DNA of 64,000 nt from Larix kaempferi (Eukaryota > Streptophyta > Pinopsida > Pinales > Pinaceae), in assembly GCA_027924585.1 (NCBI GenBank), contig BSBM01000440.1, forward strand, positions 10,906,001 through 10,970,000. The letters run 5' to 3'. Both the position numbers and the translations under genes were made by a program. Positions 11,395 through 24,000 of the stretch are shown one piece after another (positions within the stretch are counted from its first letter, which is position 1; the number at the start of each line of letters is the position of its first letter). The notes beneath the pieces are model-generated. The model saw only the letters and a program-made list of their open reading frames with translations, searched no databases and was not told the DNA's origin.

Positions 11395-12426
11395 CGGGAT
11401 GCAGTAATGGAAGAATGCCATGATCGAGGAGTACCGGTCGATCATGAAGAATGATGTCTGGGATGTGGTCCCGAGACAAGAAGGGAAATCTATTGTGACT
11501 TCCAAGTGGATCTACAAGATTAATCTTGCTGCCGAGTTTGAGATGAAGGACTTGGGATGATGCACTACTTTCTAGGCATGGAGGTGTGGCAGAGTGCAGA
11601 TGGAATCTTCCTTGGACAAGGAAAGTATGCAGTAGAGATCCTGAAGAGGTTCGGGATGATGGCCTGCAAGGACATGGCCACATCTATGGCATCGAACCTG
11701 AAGCTTCTGTGTGATGCTTCATATGATCCGTTTGATGTCACTTTGTATCGTCAGATGATTGGGTCCTTGATGTACCTGACGAACACGAGACTAGATATTT
11801 GCTTTGCGGTGAACACATTGAGCCAGTTCCTGATGGATCCCAGAGGTGTTCACCTGGTTGTTGTAAAGCACATTATGAGGTACCTGAAGGGTACAATTGA
11901 TTATGGGCTCAAGTATGATGCGAATCAAAAGTTTAACCTCCAGGGTTATGTTGATTCAAATTGGGCAGGCAGTGTTGCAGATAGGAAGAGCACTTTTGGG
12001 TGCTGCTTTAGTATGGGATCAGGTGTGATCTCTTGGTTTAGCAGAAAGCAGTCCTGCGTAGCACTGAGTACAGCCGAAGCAGAGTATGTTGCATCTTGTT
12101 CAGCTATTTGTGAGGCATTATGGCTCCAGAAGCTACTGTCTGAGTTATTTGATCTCTCGTTGGAAGCTACTGGTATATTTTGTGACAACCAGAGTTGTGT
12201 GACGCTATCTGAGAACCCAGTGTTCCACGACAGGTTGAAGCACATTGAGATCAAATATCACTATATCAGGGATATGGTGCAGAGAGGAGCAGTGAATCTC
12301 ATGTATATTGCAACGGATGAGCAGGTTGCGGATGTGTTGACGAAACCACTAGCCAGAGTGAAGTTTGAGTACTTCAGAGAGAGGCTTGGTGTTCTTCGGA
12401 TTGAAGATACTTCGAGGAAGAAGTGA
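11395..12426 (+). pseudogene. Copia reverse transcriptase fragment and RNase H
   Basis: From 11408 the frame reads WKNAMIEEYRSIMKNDVWDV, then TSKWIYKIN, the N-terminal start of copia RT. It then jumps at about 11524 to LAAEFEMKDLG, the region just after the YVDD active site, so the catalytic palm is gone. A one-base deletion near 11555 shifts the frame. From 11557 to 12426 a 289-codon frame is uninterrupted: MHYFLGMEVW, IGSLMYLTNTRLDICFAVN, then an RNase H with Asp in VDSNWAG, Glu in STAEAEYVA, Asp in CDNQS and the terminal HIEIKYHYIRD and VADVLTKPL motifs. The RNase H keeps its catalytic set, but the RT cannot work. The ATG at 11557 is just the first Met after the frameshift. Confidence 0.9.
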
Positions 12427-12499
12427 TGGACACATTTGCAGGATCCATTCCAAGCATGGTGAGAGGAGGATCCTTCCCATGGCTATGGATGTAAGCGAT

Positions 12500-12835
12500 G
12501 TGTGATGAGCATCAGGACGATGCTCCAGTTACTACTTTGGATATGCATCAGTTGGATGCTTTGTATGATCAGTTGGATCATGTATATGTATATGCATAAG
12601 GACGATGCAGTGATGATGATCAGGATGATCATATGTGATGAGTATCAGGACGATGCTCTGGATGATAAAATTAGGATGATGTAGTGACGATGATCAGGAT
12701 GATCATGTGTGATGAGTATCAGGATGATGCTCTGGATGATATGCATCAGGACAATCATATGTGATGATATGTATCAAGTGGATGCAGTGCATGATCAGTT
12801 GGATCATGTGTGATGAGTTCCAAAGACACAGATGC
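12500..12835 (+). repeat. Degenerate minisatellite, GATGATCATGTGTGATGAG type
   Basis: Imperfect repeats of words such as GATGAGTATCAGGACGATGCT and GATCATGTGTGATGAG fill the segment right after RNase H. The reverse complement of the 23-bp array in the second copia element (57297-57600) shares the GATGATCGTGTGATGACGATGC core, so the two arrays probably descend from one ancestral array in the same position. Confidence 0.7.
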
Positions 12836-12839
12836 ACAT

Positions 12840-13235
12840 GGGCCATTCTCACATGGTGGTAGGTGTGTCCTCCTATGGTGCAGATATAAGGGTTGGGGCC
12901 ATTTCGACATGGTTGAAGTGTGTCTTCCCATGGTCGTTGATGTAAGAGCTATGCCATTCGATCATGGTTGAAGTGTGTCTTCCCATGGTTGCGATATAAG
13001 TGTTGTGCCATTTGAGCATGGTTGAAGTGTGTCTTCCCATGGCTGCGATATAAGTGTTGTGCCATTCCTAGCATGGTTGAAGTGTGTCTTCCCATGGCTA
13101 TGGATATAAGTGCGATGCCATTCTCGCATGGTTGAAGTGTGTCTTCTCATGGCATAGATATAAGTGCTGAGCCTTTCACGGATGGTTGAAGTGTGTATTC
13201 CCATGCCGGTGAATGTAAGTGCTTTGTGATGTGAA
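12840..13235 (+). repeat. 54-55-bp minisatellite of copia copy 1
   Basis: The word TGGTTGAAGTGTGT recurs at 12910, 12965, 13019, 13074, 13129 and 13183. Each unit also carries a CTTCCCATGG-like word and a GATATAAGTG-like word ending GCCATT. About seven units are present, with the outer ones degenerate. The array lies between RNase H and the 3' LTR and has no coding capacity I can recognise. Confidence 0.88.
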
Positions 13236-13694
13236 TCTGGTTTGTGCTTCGTGGACGATGAGATGGCATGATCAGTATGATCGTGAGTATTAGAATGATA
13301 CTCTATGGCTGTGGAAAGGTTGTGCAGTTGCATGTAAAAGATCCTGGGAGATCCGATAGGTTGAGCTGTGTGCTCGTAATCAGTCCTGGGATGCTCTTTC
13401 GAGGTTGTGTGACGCACGTAATAAGTCCCGAGGATTCCACAGTATGGCCAGTGTTGATGAAGACCTATAGGTGGTGGGCCTACATCCAACATGAAAAAGA
13501 GCTGGCTCTGTAGAAATTCCTATGACGAGAAGAATTCAGAGATAGCCCAGTAATCGAGATGTTGAGTACAACAGAAGTAATGATGATGATGCTGCGTGAT
13601 CCAATGATGATGATCCAACTCCAGATTTGAAGACTTGTGCCTATATGTATTGATGACTTGTGTTAAGAGAATACCTTCCTAGTTAAGAGGGATT

Positions 13695-14332
13695 TGGTTA
13701 TGTATTTGTAACTTCGGAAGATATTCACTTGTATATTGTATTTGTACTTTATTGTATCCCCAACGGAGATGTATTATTCCTCCGATTGGAAGTGTCGTCA
13801 TGTGTACTTGCATGTGCCGCAAGTTATATTGTAAGTGTTGTAACTTATACTTGATGGGTTATTAGACCACCTTGATGGGGTCGACCTTGTATGATTCATG
13901 TGGGTCAAAGGGTTATTAGACCACCCTAGTAGGGGTCAGCCCAATCAACATTATGTTAAGTGGTTAAGTTGAAGCCGACCTAGTTGAGTAAAGTTCAAGT
14001 CAAGTTAGCGTATAAATAGAGAGTGTGTCTCTCTCATTTTACACGTTCTATTGTTCACTCACTTCGTATTAGTGAGAGAGAGGAGGAGTTCGCACAAGTG
14101 GAGGAGGAGCATACTGCTGAAGATGTTTATCTCTTGGGTTTGATCATGGTGATCCTTGTATTGATGCTTATTCTATCTCTGAGGAAGTTGCGGGGTTTTT
14201 CACCTTCTTAGTTTTCCCCGGTGAAATGTTTTGTGTCTCTTGTCTCTTGTCTCTTATGCTTGATTTGTTGTACATGTTGTTCTTTCAATTAATATCCTAG
14301 ATCAGAATGTATTAAATTCTGAAAAACTAATA
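13695..14332 (+). repeat. 3' LTR of copia copy 1
   Basis: 638 bp, beginning TGGTTATG and ending ACTAATA, aligned over its length with 7989-8624. A purine-rich tract, AGTTAAGAGGGATT, precedes it. The terminal CA has decayed to TA. GGAAA at 14333-14337 is the right copy of the target-site duplication. Confidence 0.93.
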
Positions 14333-14337
14333 GGAAA

Positions 14338-14828
14338 ACAATAGACCAAACATTAGCAAATCACCTTACTACTCTCAAATTTCATATAATAAAGAGTGGT
14401 TTTCATATATTATGATTTTTTAGAAGAAAAAGAATAGACAAAACATTAATAAAGTTGCTTTTCTACTTTTAAATTTCATACCATAAATAGCGTTTATCAT
14501 ATTATATGATTTTTTTTTGGTGGAAAATGAATAAAATGTGCACTATAACATGACATATATTAGAGAAAGGAATCATATGTATTAAGAATGCCATAGAGAA
14601 GAAGATTAGAACCTTTTTAGTATAAAATGCATATTTACCTTGATGCAAGGTATCTATTCTTCTCAAGCTATGTATGGTATGAAATTTGAAAGTAGAAAGG
14701 AAATTTCTCTAATTCTTGTAGCTAAATGTACAAAAGGAATCCAATGCAGTGAAAAATGCATTAACAACATGGCTGATAATGCAAAGCAGGGCACCTTTCC
14801 CTATTAAAAAATACATTCAATCTCATCT
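14338..14828. other. Gene-less flank
   Basis: AT-rich sequence with words such as AGACCAAACATTAGCAAAT and AGACAAAACATTAATAAAG repeated about 90 bp apart (14345 and 14435). No gene, RNA or element boundary is seen. Confidence 0.5.
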
Positions 14829-14832
14829 ATTC

Positions 14833-15292
14833 AAGGTAAAGTGACCCAACAGCTTCCATTGAAAACCTGATTCCATTTGAGATAAGGAAATTCCATACTT
14901 GCATGTGCTTCCTCTATTCATATGCAAACACATTTTTACACCAACGCATGAAGATGGTTGGTTCTTGCAGTCATTAGTTAATGAATAATCCCCCCAGAAA
15001 AAATTCATTTGGATTGCATTTGCTTCTTGGAAGACATTTTCAATGTGGTCTTGACTCCATCCAAGGTAAAGTGACCCAACAAATTCCATTGAAAACCTAA
15101 TTCCACTTGAGATAAGGCAATTCCATACTTGCATGTGTTGCCTATTCATATGCAAACAGAATTTTACACTAGTGAACACAAGAAGATGATTGGTTCTTGC
15201 AGTCACTAGTTAACGAATAGTCCTAAAACCTTTTCATTTGGATTGCATTTTCTTCATGGATGATATTTTCAATGTAGTCGGATAGTACATGC
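14833..15292. repeat. 230-bp tandem duplication
   Basis: The segment starting AAGGTAAAGTGACCCAACA at 14833 is repeated from 15063. The two copies share CCATACTTGCATGTG, GGTTCTTGCAGTCA and CATTTGGATTGCATTT in order and differ by scattered substitutions and small indels. Open frames on the minus strand through it show no known domain. Confidence 0.85.
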
Positions 15293-18200
15293 AACATTGC
15301 TCCATAAAAATTAGAGTGATGAGGTAGAAGGTGTGTTCATTACTCAATTTCCATTTGCAATGCTTGATACATGGCTTAGACTCACTCTGATAAATAAATA
15401 AATAAATAATCTTAAAGATAAATGAATACTTGGGTCTTAACAAAAGAGATGAGGAAATATTAGGATATGGGTAAGAAATTTTGGAAGTTATCATGATAAA
15501 TACGGACTAAGATAGACAAAGAGTATATTAAAGAATTAAACATTAAAAACTTGGGATATCCATCTTAGAATCCAAGGATGGAGACCCTGGTTAATTAATT
15601 CCAGAAGAGATTTGGAATATATTTCCTCGAATGAAATCCAACTACTGAATTACACTTTCTCACCATCCAATTTTATTTTTTTTCAAAATTTTCCACCTTC
15701 TTTGTATTCTGGAAATTATATTTCAATTTATGTTTTGAATGTTGTGTATTTTCTGCATTATATTTAATTCATAAATTTCATTCCAAAAATACATATTAGT
15801 TTACGAATCTTGTTTAGAATCTCAAACTAGGCTAAATTCGATTCTATGCATGCTAGAAATTATATGTAAATTTCTATTGTAAATATTATGCAATTTCAAT
15901 ACTTTATTTATTTCAAAATTTTCATTTCCAGCACTGCATTTTTGTCTAGAACCTTATTGTGTATTTGAAATTAGAAAATTCAATTTTCAACATTCTGGAA
16001 TTCTGATTTTAGTTTCTATTTTAAATTTTCTGCAATTTCCAACAATTAGTTTACTACATAAATTTAAATTTCTAAAGTTTACTGGGTCTTAATACATCAC
16101 ACTACTCCTTACAATTATATTTGCAATCTGGAAATTTAATTTTGATTTCTGTTTTAAATTTTTGCATTTCAAGCAAGAGATTTAATTCAGAAATTTTAAT
16201 TTTCAGATTGCATTTGAGCATTTGATTTCTCATTTTCATATCTTAAACTTGCTCAAGAACTATGCTTCTATAAATCTGAATATTCCAAACAACATTGACA
16301 TCATATAGATCAGATTTATATCAAGTCTAGACACTTTCAATCATACTTTCATATCTTACACGTGCTTGTTGGATTCTTAAACCTGACGCTTACCTTGATC
16401 AAACATCTAAAACCAGATTATGAACCAAACTTAGTCCAAATTCTCTTCATCTCAAAATTTTAACCTTGACTCAGACTTATCTTAGGGAAAGCCCCCTTAT
16501 GTTGGAGAAAAACAAACCTAAAGTGAAAGGGAAGAGCTGCTGAGGTGACAATGGGCAGTTTTCGTGAGTTACACAAAACTATAAACTTGGTGCTTGGGAC
16601 TTTATACTTTTATGGGTGCTTTATTTCATTGTAAAAGTATCAAAATCAAGGAATTCATCCTTTAGTGTGGATTGTACCCATTGATTCCCCCAAAATAGTG
16701 CATCCCGTGTACGAAGAACTATCCTTAAGGTAAGAATGTTTAGTATCTCCTCCATTGAATGAGTTATTCTCGCCCTCACTCTAAAAATAACTTGTCGCAT
16801 CTTAGACATAACCATGTATTCTATTAAAAAAAACATTTCCCCCTGCAGTACATGTGTGTGTTCATTGTTGAAGTTTCATTTAATATGGAAATACCTTTCA
16901 TAAGAAGTATATGAAGATAGTGTCAACAATGACTCAAAACGGAGGTTATTATAATCAAACAAAGAAAGCTGAATTTCCAAAGTAAAATTGATTATATATT
17001 ACATAATGCAATAGTAGCACATGCATGCACACACATAGATATATCTTAAAAATCCCTAAGTTTTAATGCCACTTAGAATGACTCTGATACATAGGCTCCA
17101 ATACCATGGGAAGGTGCACAATTGTAGTAAAAAACATCATCTCTTGGAATTATCCATGTGTATTAATTTTGAAGTCTCAAATATTCTTGATTATTTTGTT
17201 TTTAAAGCGTATTTCTCATTTATGTCTATTAGATGGGAGATGATGCAGCCCATGGAGGTAACAGTGAATTCAGAGAGATTCCACAAGTGGAGCTATGGAC
17301 ACTTTCTCTAATACTGAAGGTATTACTGTAAGCAATTATAGTTGATTCTTGAAGAGTAAAGCCGTTTTGCCTAGCTAATTTGATTGAATTATGTCTTCAT
17401 TAGTATTATTGTGAGACATTCTTTTAGAAGAGAATGATATTTCTATTGATTGAAAAATTTACCCACATATAATATTAAAAATATCCCAACTCTAGTAGAG
17501 ATGGGGACGGATCACACCCTAGATAATATGTCAAACAACATCATAATTAATATCTTAAACCACCAATCTATTGCAAACATTTTCATGTTACAGGTCACTT
17601 GATCTTCAGAGTTGGAAACATCTCTTGCAACATTTGGTTTCAAAAAGTTAAAGCATCACCTAATTCCTAATATGGAATTTCCTATATGCTTAAATCATTA
17701 GCAGCATTCCTTCTCAGGAATTTATTCATATTCTTAACAACAAAGCCTCCAACCTTCCAGCTTTGTTTTCCAGTAATTTGTATGTGTTCAACCTACATGG
17801 CATTTTGGTAGGCTAGTGCACATACCTAAACTGTTAGATTATATAGAGGTATTATTATACATACATACTATACATACTTTCTTATTATTACATTATACTT
17901 ACTTACACTCTAGTTGACATAAATACACAAAAAAAATCTTACCTAAGTATGCAGGTATGAATGTGTCTATAAGCTTTTGCATGTATATATAGCCTTGGGT
18001 CCATTAATCTACACAAATGTTCATCAACAAATGTCTTATTTAATTAGACTTAAGATAGGAAAGCATATATAACAAATGTCATTTCAAGGTAATCTAGTCA
18101 ATGTCAAACAAGCACAGTCTACCTTTAATGATGTAATGCACTCCACCATAGTGTTTTGGATAGCCTTCTCTATTTTTTAGTTTAACCCACTCCTCTGCTA

Positions 18201-18630
18201 ATTCTCCCCCCCTCCTTTTCTACCAATTTCTCTTACAAAGCTCCTTATTCCACAGTTATCATATAAATATTTTTGTGCGCTCAAGATTCTTCAGGATCAT
18301 GTCGCTTGGACATTTCACCTCACTGACAGAATTTATGGCCTAACCCTAGGGTCTTGTACCAATCTTGAGCAAATTTAGAAACATCAATAGGGGTCCCATC
18401 GATTACCTTTTGGTGTAGCTACTTCATGTTCAAACTAGGCCTTTGATGGCCTGGCAATTTCACCATAGAGTTGGTTCAACATCCCCTCTTTCTCGGTTTA
18501 CAATTCTACTCCAAAAATTTGTAGGAAGCCAACAGACCAGGGGGGGGAAGAAAACGAAGGATTAATTAAATGGTCTACATCATTATATATACCCAATAAA
18601 ACTTTTCCCTAACACAATTAATGTAGGTAG
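15293..18630. other. Gene-less AT-rich region
   Basis: 15640-16230 is a diffuse array of related AT-rich segments built around TCTGGAAATT and CAATTTC. The rest shows only short frames, for example 16621-16836 on the minus strand and 17066-17311 on the plus strand, without recognisable domains. 18200-18560 is slightly richer in G+C but matches nothing I know. GTGGTGGG at 18631-18638 is the left duplication of the next element. Confidence 0.5.
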
Positions 18631-18638
18631 GTGGTGGG

Positions 18639-19639
18639 CACGGGGGCTTCACTATAAGGCAATATAATATCACGTTCATTCATATTGCGGTATTAAATAT
18701 TCACGAAAACCTAAAAATTATATTGCTTAGATATTAAGGGGCAAAGGTTTTTTTATTTAATGTAAAACTACAAAAATACTTTGGGGTCTTTTTTATATGG
18801 GCGGGTTCACAAATATCCGCCAAATGGAGTGGTAGGATCACGACCGGATGAGAAATCGGGTTGAGGCAAGGCTCGGGCTTACCAGTATGCAGGGAAATCA
18901 CGTCTTGAGGCATGCTTGAGGCCAAAGGTTTTGTGGTGAAGTGGGTTTCTAGTCTATCAGAGTCAAGAGATAGTGGTCATTGACAACCAATTGTTACCAA
19001 TAGCCTTGGGATGCTCTAAGCCTCTAGGACTTGTTATAGGCCCTTGATAGGCCTTCTGGGCTTGAATACCCAACCACTTGTGCCTATTATAGGCCTTGGG
19101 AGGTTTAGTCAGCCTCCTAGAGCTTGTTACAGGCCCTGGGGGCTTGGATACCTAGCCCACAACAGGCTTAGTCAACGATTGGGGAATTGCAACATGCAAT
19201 CTAAATGTTGTACTATGTGAATTGGCTCTAGTGACATACAAGAAGTGATATCCTATCTCTTCATTAGACCATTAGATGTTGCAAATCATAGTGATATGTG
19301 GTCGAGTAATTGCATTATGGGTGAAGTAATGTGCATCCGCAATATACATCGAAAGCAACAAGGTGCATTGTAGAATGCATGTGGGGTCATAAGAGGGGTG
19401 TCATATCAATATACTAGGTAGAAATATAAAGGGGTATAAAAAATGTTAATGACAAAATTGATACATACAATATCTAGTGAAAATAAGAGTTTTTTTTAAA
19501 TTGGGAAGGCATATTGGGAGGGCGTTAAAAAAAACGATTTTGGAAGGTATTTTCCAATATTTAGTGAAATTAGGGGTATTGTTTCATATGCCATGAACGA
19601 ACGTGCTATGATAGCGGTTTATTGAGTGAAGCCCCCGTG
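18639..19639. mobile_element. Non-autonomous hAT-like TIR element (1001 bp)
   Basis: The left end reads CACGGGGGCTTCACT and the right end is its exact reverse complement. Both ends are directly flanked by the same 8-bp word GTGGTGGG (18631-18638 and 19640-19647). Beyond the perfect 15 bp the inverted similarity continues imperfectly for about 60 bp (CACGTTCATTCAT against CACGTTCGTTCAT). An 8-bp target duplication is typical of the hAT superfamily, though the CACGG end is not the textbook CAGGG. No transposase is encoded. The interior at about 19010-19170 has imperfect repeats of a TTGTTATAGGCCC-like word. Mobilisation would need a related transposase elsewhere. Confidence 0.85.
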
Positions 19640-19647
19640 GTGGTGGG

Positions 19648-20454
19648 GGATGTATACTCATTGACATAACCTTCCAACATGATGGATAATTTCAATCATT
19701 CAATTTTAAGGGTCGCGCTCATGACAACTTGGCCTTGATTCACCGGAGCAGTTGAATGAGTATTAACCATTGACCAAGGTTCCAACCTTCCTATGCTCTA
19801 CCCTACATGAATGGCATGTTAGAAAAAGGGAAGAGGTTGGGTGAAAGTCCTTGCTGAATTGGTGGAATAATGCCCTCAGACATGGTCATTAAAATGAAGT
19901 TCTTGTTATGTGGTTCAACCTCCTACCTTAGGCTATGTTTCTTGAAGCAACTTCCTAAAAAGGAAAATAGGTGGTGCTAGCTAAAAATAAAAATCAAAGC
20001 ATTCAGAATTTCCTCATGAATGCCATCAGAATTTGTGATCAAATGCCCATTCTAGATTGTATGTCTGTAATTGTATTCTCTAAGGTGGCCCAAGTAATGC
20101 ACATTAATTTTGGTTCTCTCATATTCTTGAACTATAAACAATTCAACTTCCTGAGGGTTATTTACTACCTCAATTTTTCTACTTGGTATTCTTATCCAAC
20201 ACATTATATAGTTTTGTGGATTACTTTGGTAACCCAAGACTTTGACCAACTTTATAATATTTTTCACTTAGTATTTGTATTTTAATAAGAATTTTAACTT
20301 AAAACACTTGACATGAAAGATAATTTAAAATTTTACTTAATTATTCATAACTTTCAAATGCCTGCTATCAATTTTTCTTGACAATGGGGATTTCACAATT
20401 TGCTTCCACTCCTCAACAACCTTCATCAGTATAATATTTATTCCTTCTCAATCT
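19648..20454. other. Flank between the TIR element and the LINE
   Basis: Two overlapping open frames, 19971-20285 (+) and 20052-20267 (-), lack any identifiable domain. No RNA gene or repeat is recognised. The sequence just before 20473 supplies the left LINE target duplication. Confidence 0.5.
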
Positions 20455-20482
20455 AAGAGTTTGTATTTTTTTATTTTTTTTC

Positions 20483-21091
20483 CGCAGACCACAGCAAGAA
20501 GAAAAAAATCCGAACATCCCCAACACCAGCAATAGTTTTGACATTCTCACTGATCAGCTGGAGAACCCTACCACAGAACTGGAAAAAATGGAAGCATCCA
20601 CTGAAAACCCTAGCAATACGGATACTCTGAATGAAATGCTAGTCCCAGCCAAGACCCTTCGGGGGGAAACCTCTCTACCCCAAGACAATGCATTAGATTC
20701 TATATCACAAGAAGGGGCCAAGATTCAAGAGAAGGATGATAACCCCAGTCCTGAAACACTTATGGACGACCCCATGATTGATCTGGAAATAGGATATCTT
20801 GACATTCTGGGCCTAGAAGATGCATGTTCTAGAAAAGCTTTCCACTCCATCTCGCTCAAGCAAATCCAGCTCCTATTGAAAGTTTTGAAAAAATTTAAAG
20901 GAAATAAGCTGGGAGTCCTGAACCTTCCACAAAAAGACAAGCAAAAGCTTCAAAGCGACAACAAGAAAAGAGGCAAAAAAACTGATCTTCAAAGAATCAG
21001 TCAGCTGGGCACAAGACTAATCAAATCTGGGCAATACACTCAGCTCACAGAGTTTTTCCCTACTTTTAACACTGGTTCTCAATGCAGTTAA
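20483..21091 (+). pseudogene. LINE ORF1, C-terminal part
   Basis: The frame is open from the 5' junction, about 35 codons before its first ATG (20588), so 20588 is not a true start. It reads NSFDILTDQL, a motif common near the end of plant LINE ORF1 proteins, then an acidic and Lys-rich tail including GNKLGVLNLPQKDKQKLQ. It ends at TAA 21089-21091. The RNA-binding DUF4283 and CCHC knuckle expected upstream are missing because of 5' truncation. The stop overlaps the ORF2 start. Confidence 0.75.
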
Positions 21092-24000
21092 TCTCTTGGA
21101 ATGTAAGAGGTCTGAACGGTGCCTCCAAACACTGTATGCTGAAAAGGAAAATAATGCAAGACAAGCCCACCCCGATCTTCCTTTAGGAAACCAAATGCTC
21201 TGACATCACTGTTCAAAATCTCTTCCAAATATTTATTTAGAGAGGCTGCCAAACAATGGCTTTAGACGCTAATGGAGGCTCCGAAGGCTTGGCCATCGCC
21301 TGGAACCATTCCCTGATCCAACTTAATGACTTTGCATCTACTACCCACTCCCTCTCTGCCTCTTTTCATCTAATAGGTACGGATATCTCTGGTCACCTTA
21401 TGAATGTCTATGGGCCTCAAATCCCAGCCCTAAAAGATCTTCTTCTCAGGCATCTATATTGGTTCTCCCAACTTCACTCGGGAGAAATGATGATCATTGG
21501 AGGCGACTTTAACATGATAACCTCTCTCCAAGACAAAAAAGGTGGAATACATTTTCTTACCAATGAGGACACCAACTTCAAAGACTACATCAAAGACTGC
21601 AATCTCATTGATATTCTCCCAACTGAAGGGTACATGACCTAGAACAACAAAAGAGGAGGCAGGAATCAGATCTCATCTAGACTTGATCGCTTTCTCATCT
21701 CCAAGGAAATCATTGAAACCCTGAGCAACATTTCTACAGTCGTTCTCCCCTCTGCAGGATCTGATCACTGGTTGATTTCACTTGCATGGCAGAACTCAAG
21801 TAATCTTAAAGCTCGTCCTTTCAGATTCAAAAAGTTTTGGCTAACCCATCCTACTTTCATGGACATGGTAAGCTCCTGGTGGGCTAACACCTTCATTGAA
21901 GGGCACTCGAAAATGGCAATTATGCATCAAAAACACAAGCTCCTGAGGGCCAAGCTAAAGGTTTGGAACCACACCTCCTTTGGCAATATTTTCAAAGAAA
22001 AAAGCAACTTGGAGAAGGAGCTCGAGCAAAACCAAAAGAATATTGTGGAGACAGGATACTCAGACTCCCTCAAAGAAAAGGAACAAATTCTCCAAAAACA
22101 GCTTGACGAAAGATGCCACCAGGAGGAGATTCTCTAGAAGCATAAATCCTGCAACAATTGGCTGAAAGAAGGAGAAAATAATACTTCTTTCTTTCACAGG
22201 GCCACGATCCAGCACAGGATTTCCAATTGCATCTCGGCCATCAAAGATGAGCAATTCATTATGCTAAGGACCCAGGAAGACATTGAACAGGAGCTAACTT
22301 CACCCTTCCACAACCTACTCATAGAGGACACTCCCAACAGGGCAGAAGCTATTCGCGAAGTCACTAGCCATATCCCAAAGCTTTTGACTACTGAGCATAA
22401 CGCCTCGCTCATGAAACCTATTACTCTGCAAGAAGTTGAACTGGTGGTCAATCAAATGGATGAAGGAAAATATCCGGGACCAGACGGGTTCACCATCAAC
22501 TTCTTCAAGCACTGCTGGAGCTTTCTTAAGCAGGACATTCTTGAACTGGTGAATGAATCCAGAAGAAAGCGTTGGGTCCTCCCAGCCCTGAACGCTACCT
22601 TCCTCACTCTAATTCCCAAAGAAGTGGGAACCACTTGCCCTGGTAAGTTGCGACCTATCTCCCTCTGCAATGTCATTTACAAAATCATAACCAAAGTGAT
22701 TGCCAACAGACTGAAGGCCCTGCTACATATCCTCACATCCCCTGAGCAAACTGGTTACGTGGAAGGAAGAAAAATCCTTGATGGGATCATCTTCTCCCAT
22801 GAAGTGATTCACTCCCTCAAAACTACCAAAATACTTGGTATGCTAGTCAAACTTGACCTCTCCAAATCCTTTGATAAACTTAGCTGGGACTTTATCCAGC
22901 AAATGCTTCAAGATTATGGCTTCTGCAATGAATGGATTCAATGGATTCTTTCCCTAACATCCTCATCTTCTTTCTCCGTTTTGGTTAATGGCTACCCTGC
23001 AGCTACCTTCTCTCCCTCTAGAGGTATTCGACAAGGTGACCCTCTTTCCCCCTTTCTCTTTATCCTTATGATGGAGAGCCTAAGTCGTATGCTCAAATCC
23101 TTGGCCTCCGCTAATGCCCTAAAAGGCCTCACTCTTCATGGAAACCCCCCCATCACTCACCAACAATTTGTAGACGACAATCTTCTCTTTGGACATCCCT
23201 CTGTGCAAGAAGCTCGTACCCTGAAAAAAGCTCTCAATACTTTCTCTGCAGCCTCAGGCACCACTATCAACCTTGATAAATCTCAGATCTTTTTCTTCAA
23301 CACAAGTGCGATCACCCAAAGAAACATAGCGCGTATTCTCGGCTTTCAAATCTCCCTTCTTCCCTCTAAATACCTGGGAGCTCCTCTTTTTGAAACCACT
23401 ATTAAGCACTCCTCCTGGAGAGAACTTCTTGATAAGCTAGAATCAAGAATTTCCTCTTGGACCTTCAGAACCCTAAATATCCCCAGTCGCCTTATCTTAC
23501 TCAAGGTTGTTCTGCAATCCATGCCCCTTTACGTTTCTCGGTCCTGGCTTCTCTTAAATGGGTCCTTAAATCTATGAAAAAGATCCAACGGTCGTTTCTA
23601 TGGGGTGGTAATCATGACAATCGCAAATGGGCCCTAGTCAACTGGAAAACCATCTACAAGACAAAAAACTTTGGAGGTCTTGGTCTCAGAGACCCAGAAA
23701 TCAACAATCAAGTTCTCTCTGCAAAGATATGGTGGAACTAGGTTACTGTGGAAAATGCTAACTGGATTCAACTTTGGAATAGCAAATATGCAAGTACCTG
23801 GGACCCTCAACAGAGAATCCGTTACAATTTGGACCCCCCAGGTTCCCTCATGTGGCGGGAAGCCAACTGTCAACGTGCACTGGTGCAGCAACACAGTTTC
23901 TGGGAAGTTTGTGCTAGTGACCAGGCCCTTTTTTGGCATGACTCCTGGCAACAAAGACCCAGCATCCACTCAATCACTACACACTTGGACCTCACCCAAC

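Larger units (their letters stand above)
7989..14332 (+). mobile_element. Ty1/copia-type LTR retrotransposon, non-autonomous (copy 1)
   Basis: Two LTRs bound the element. It is flanked by a perfect 5-bp duplication, GGAAA at 7984-7988 and 14333-14337. A Met-tRNA primer-binding site follows the 5' LTR and a purine-rich tract (13682-13694) precedes the 3' LTR. Internal order: non-coding leader, gag stub (9813-9953), further non-coding DNA, RT N-terminal piece, RT C-terminus fused to RNase H, tandem repeats. IN and the RT catalytic motifs are absent. The LTRs differ at very roughly 45 positions (about 7% by eye), so the insertion is older than the related copy at 56520-63567. It could move only with proteins supplied in trans. 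Confidence 0.95.

Noticed and set aside
11557-12426. Stand-alone gene starting at 11557
   Set aside because: The RT frame begins upstream at about 11408; 11557 is only the first ATG after a one-base deletion. The region belongs to the copia element.
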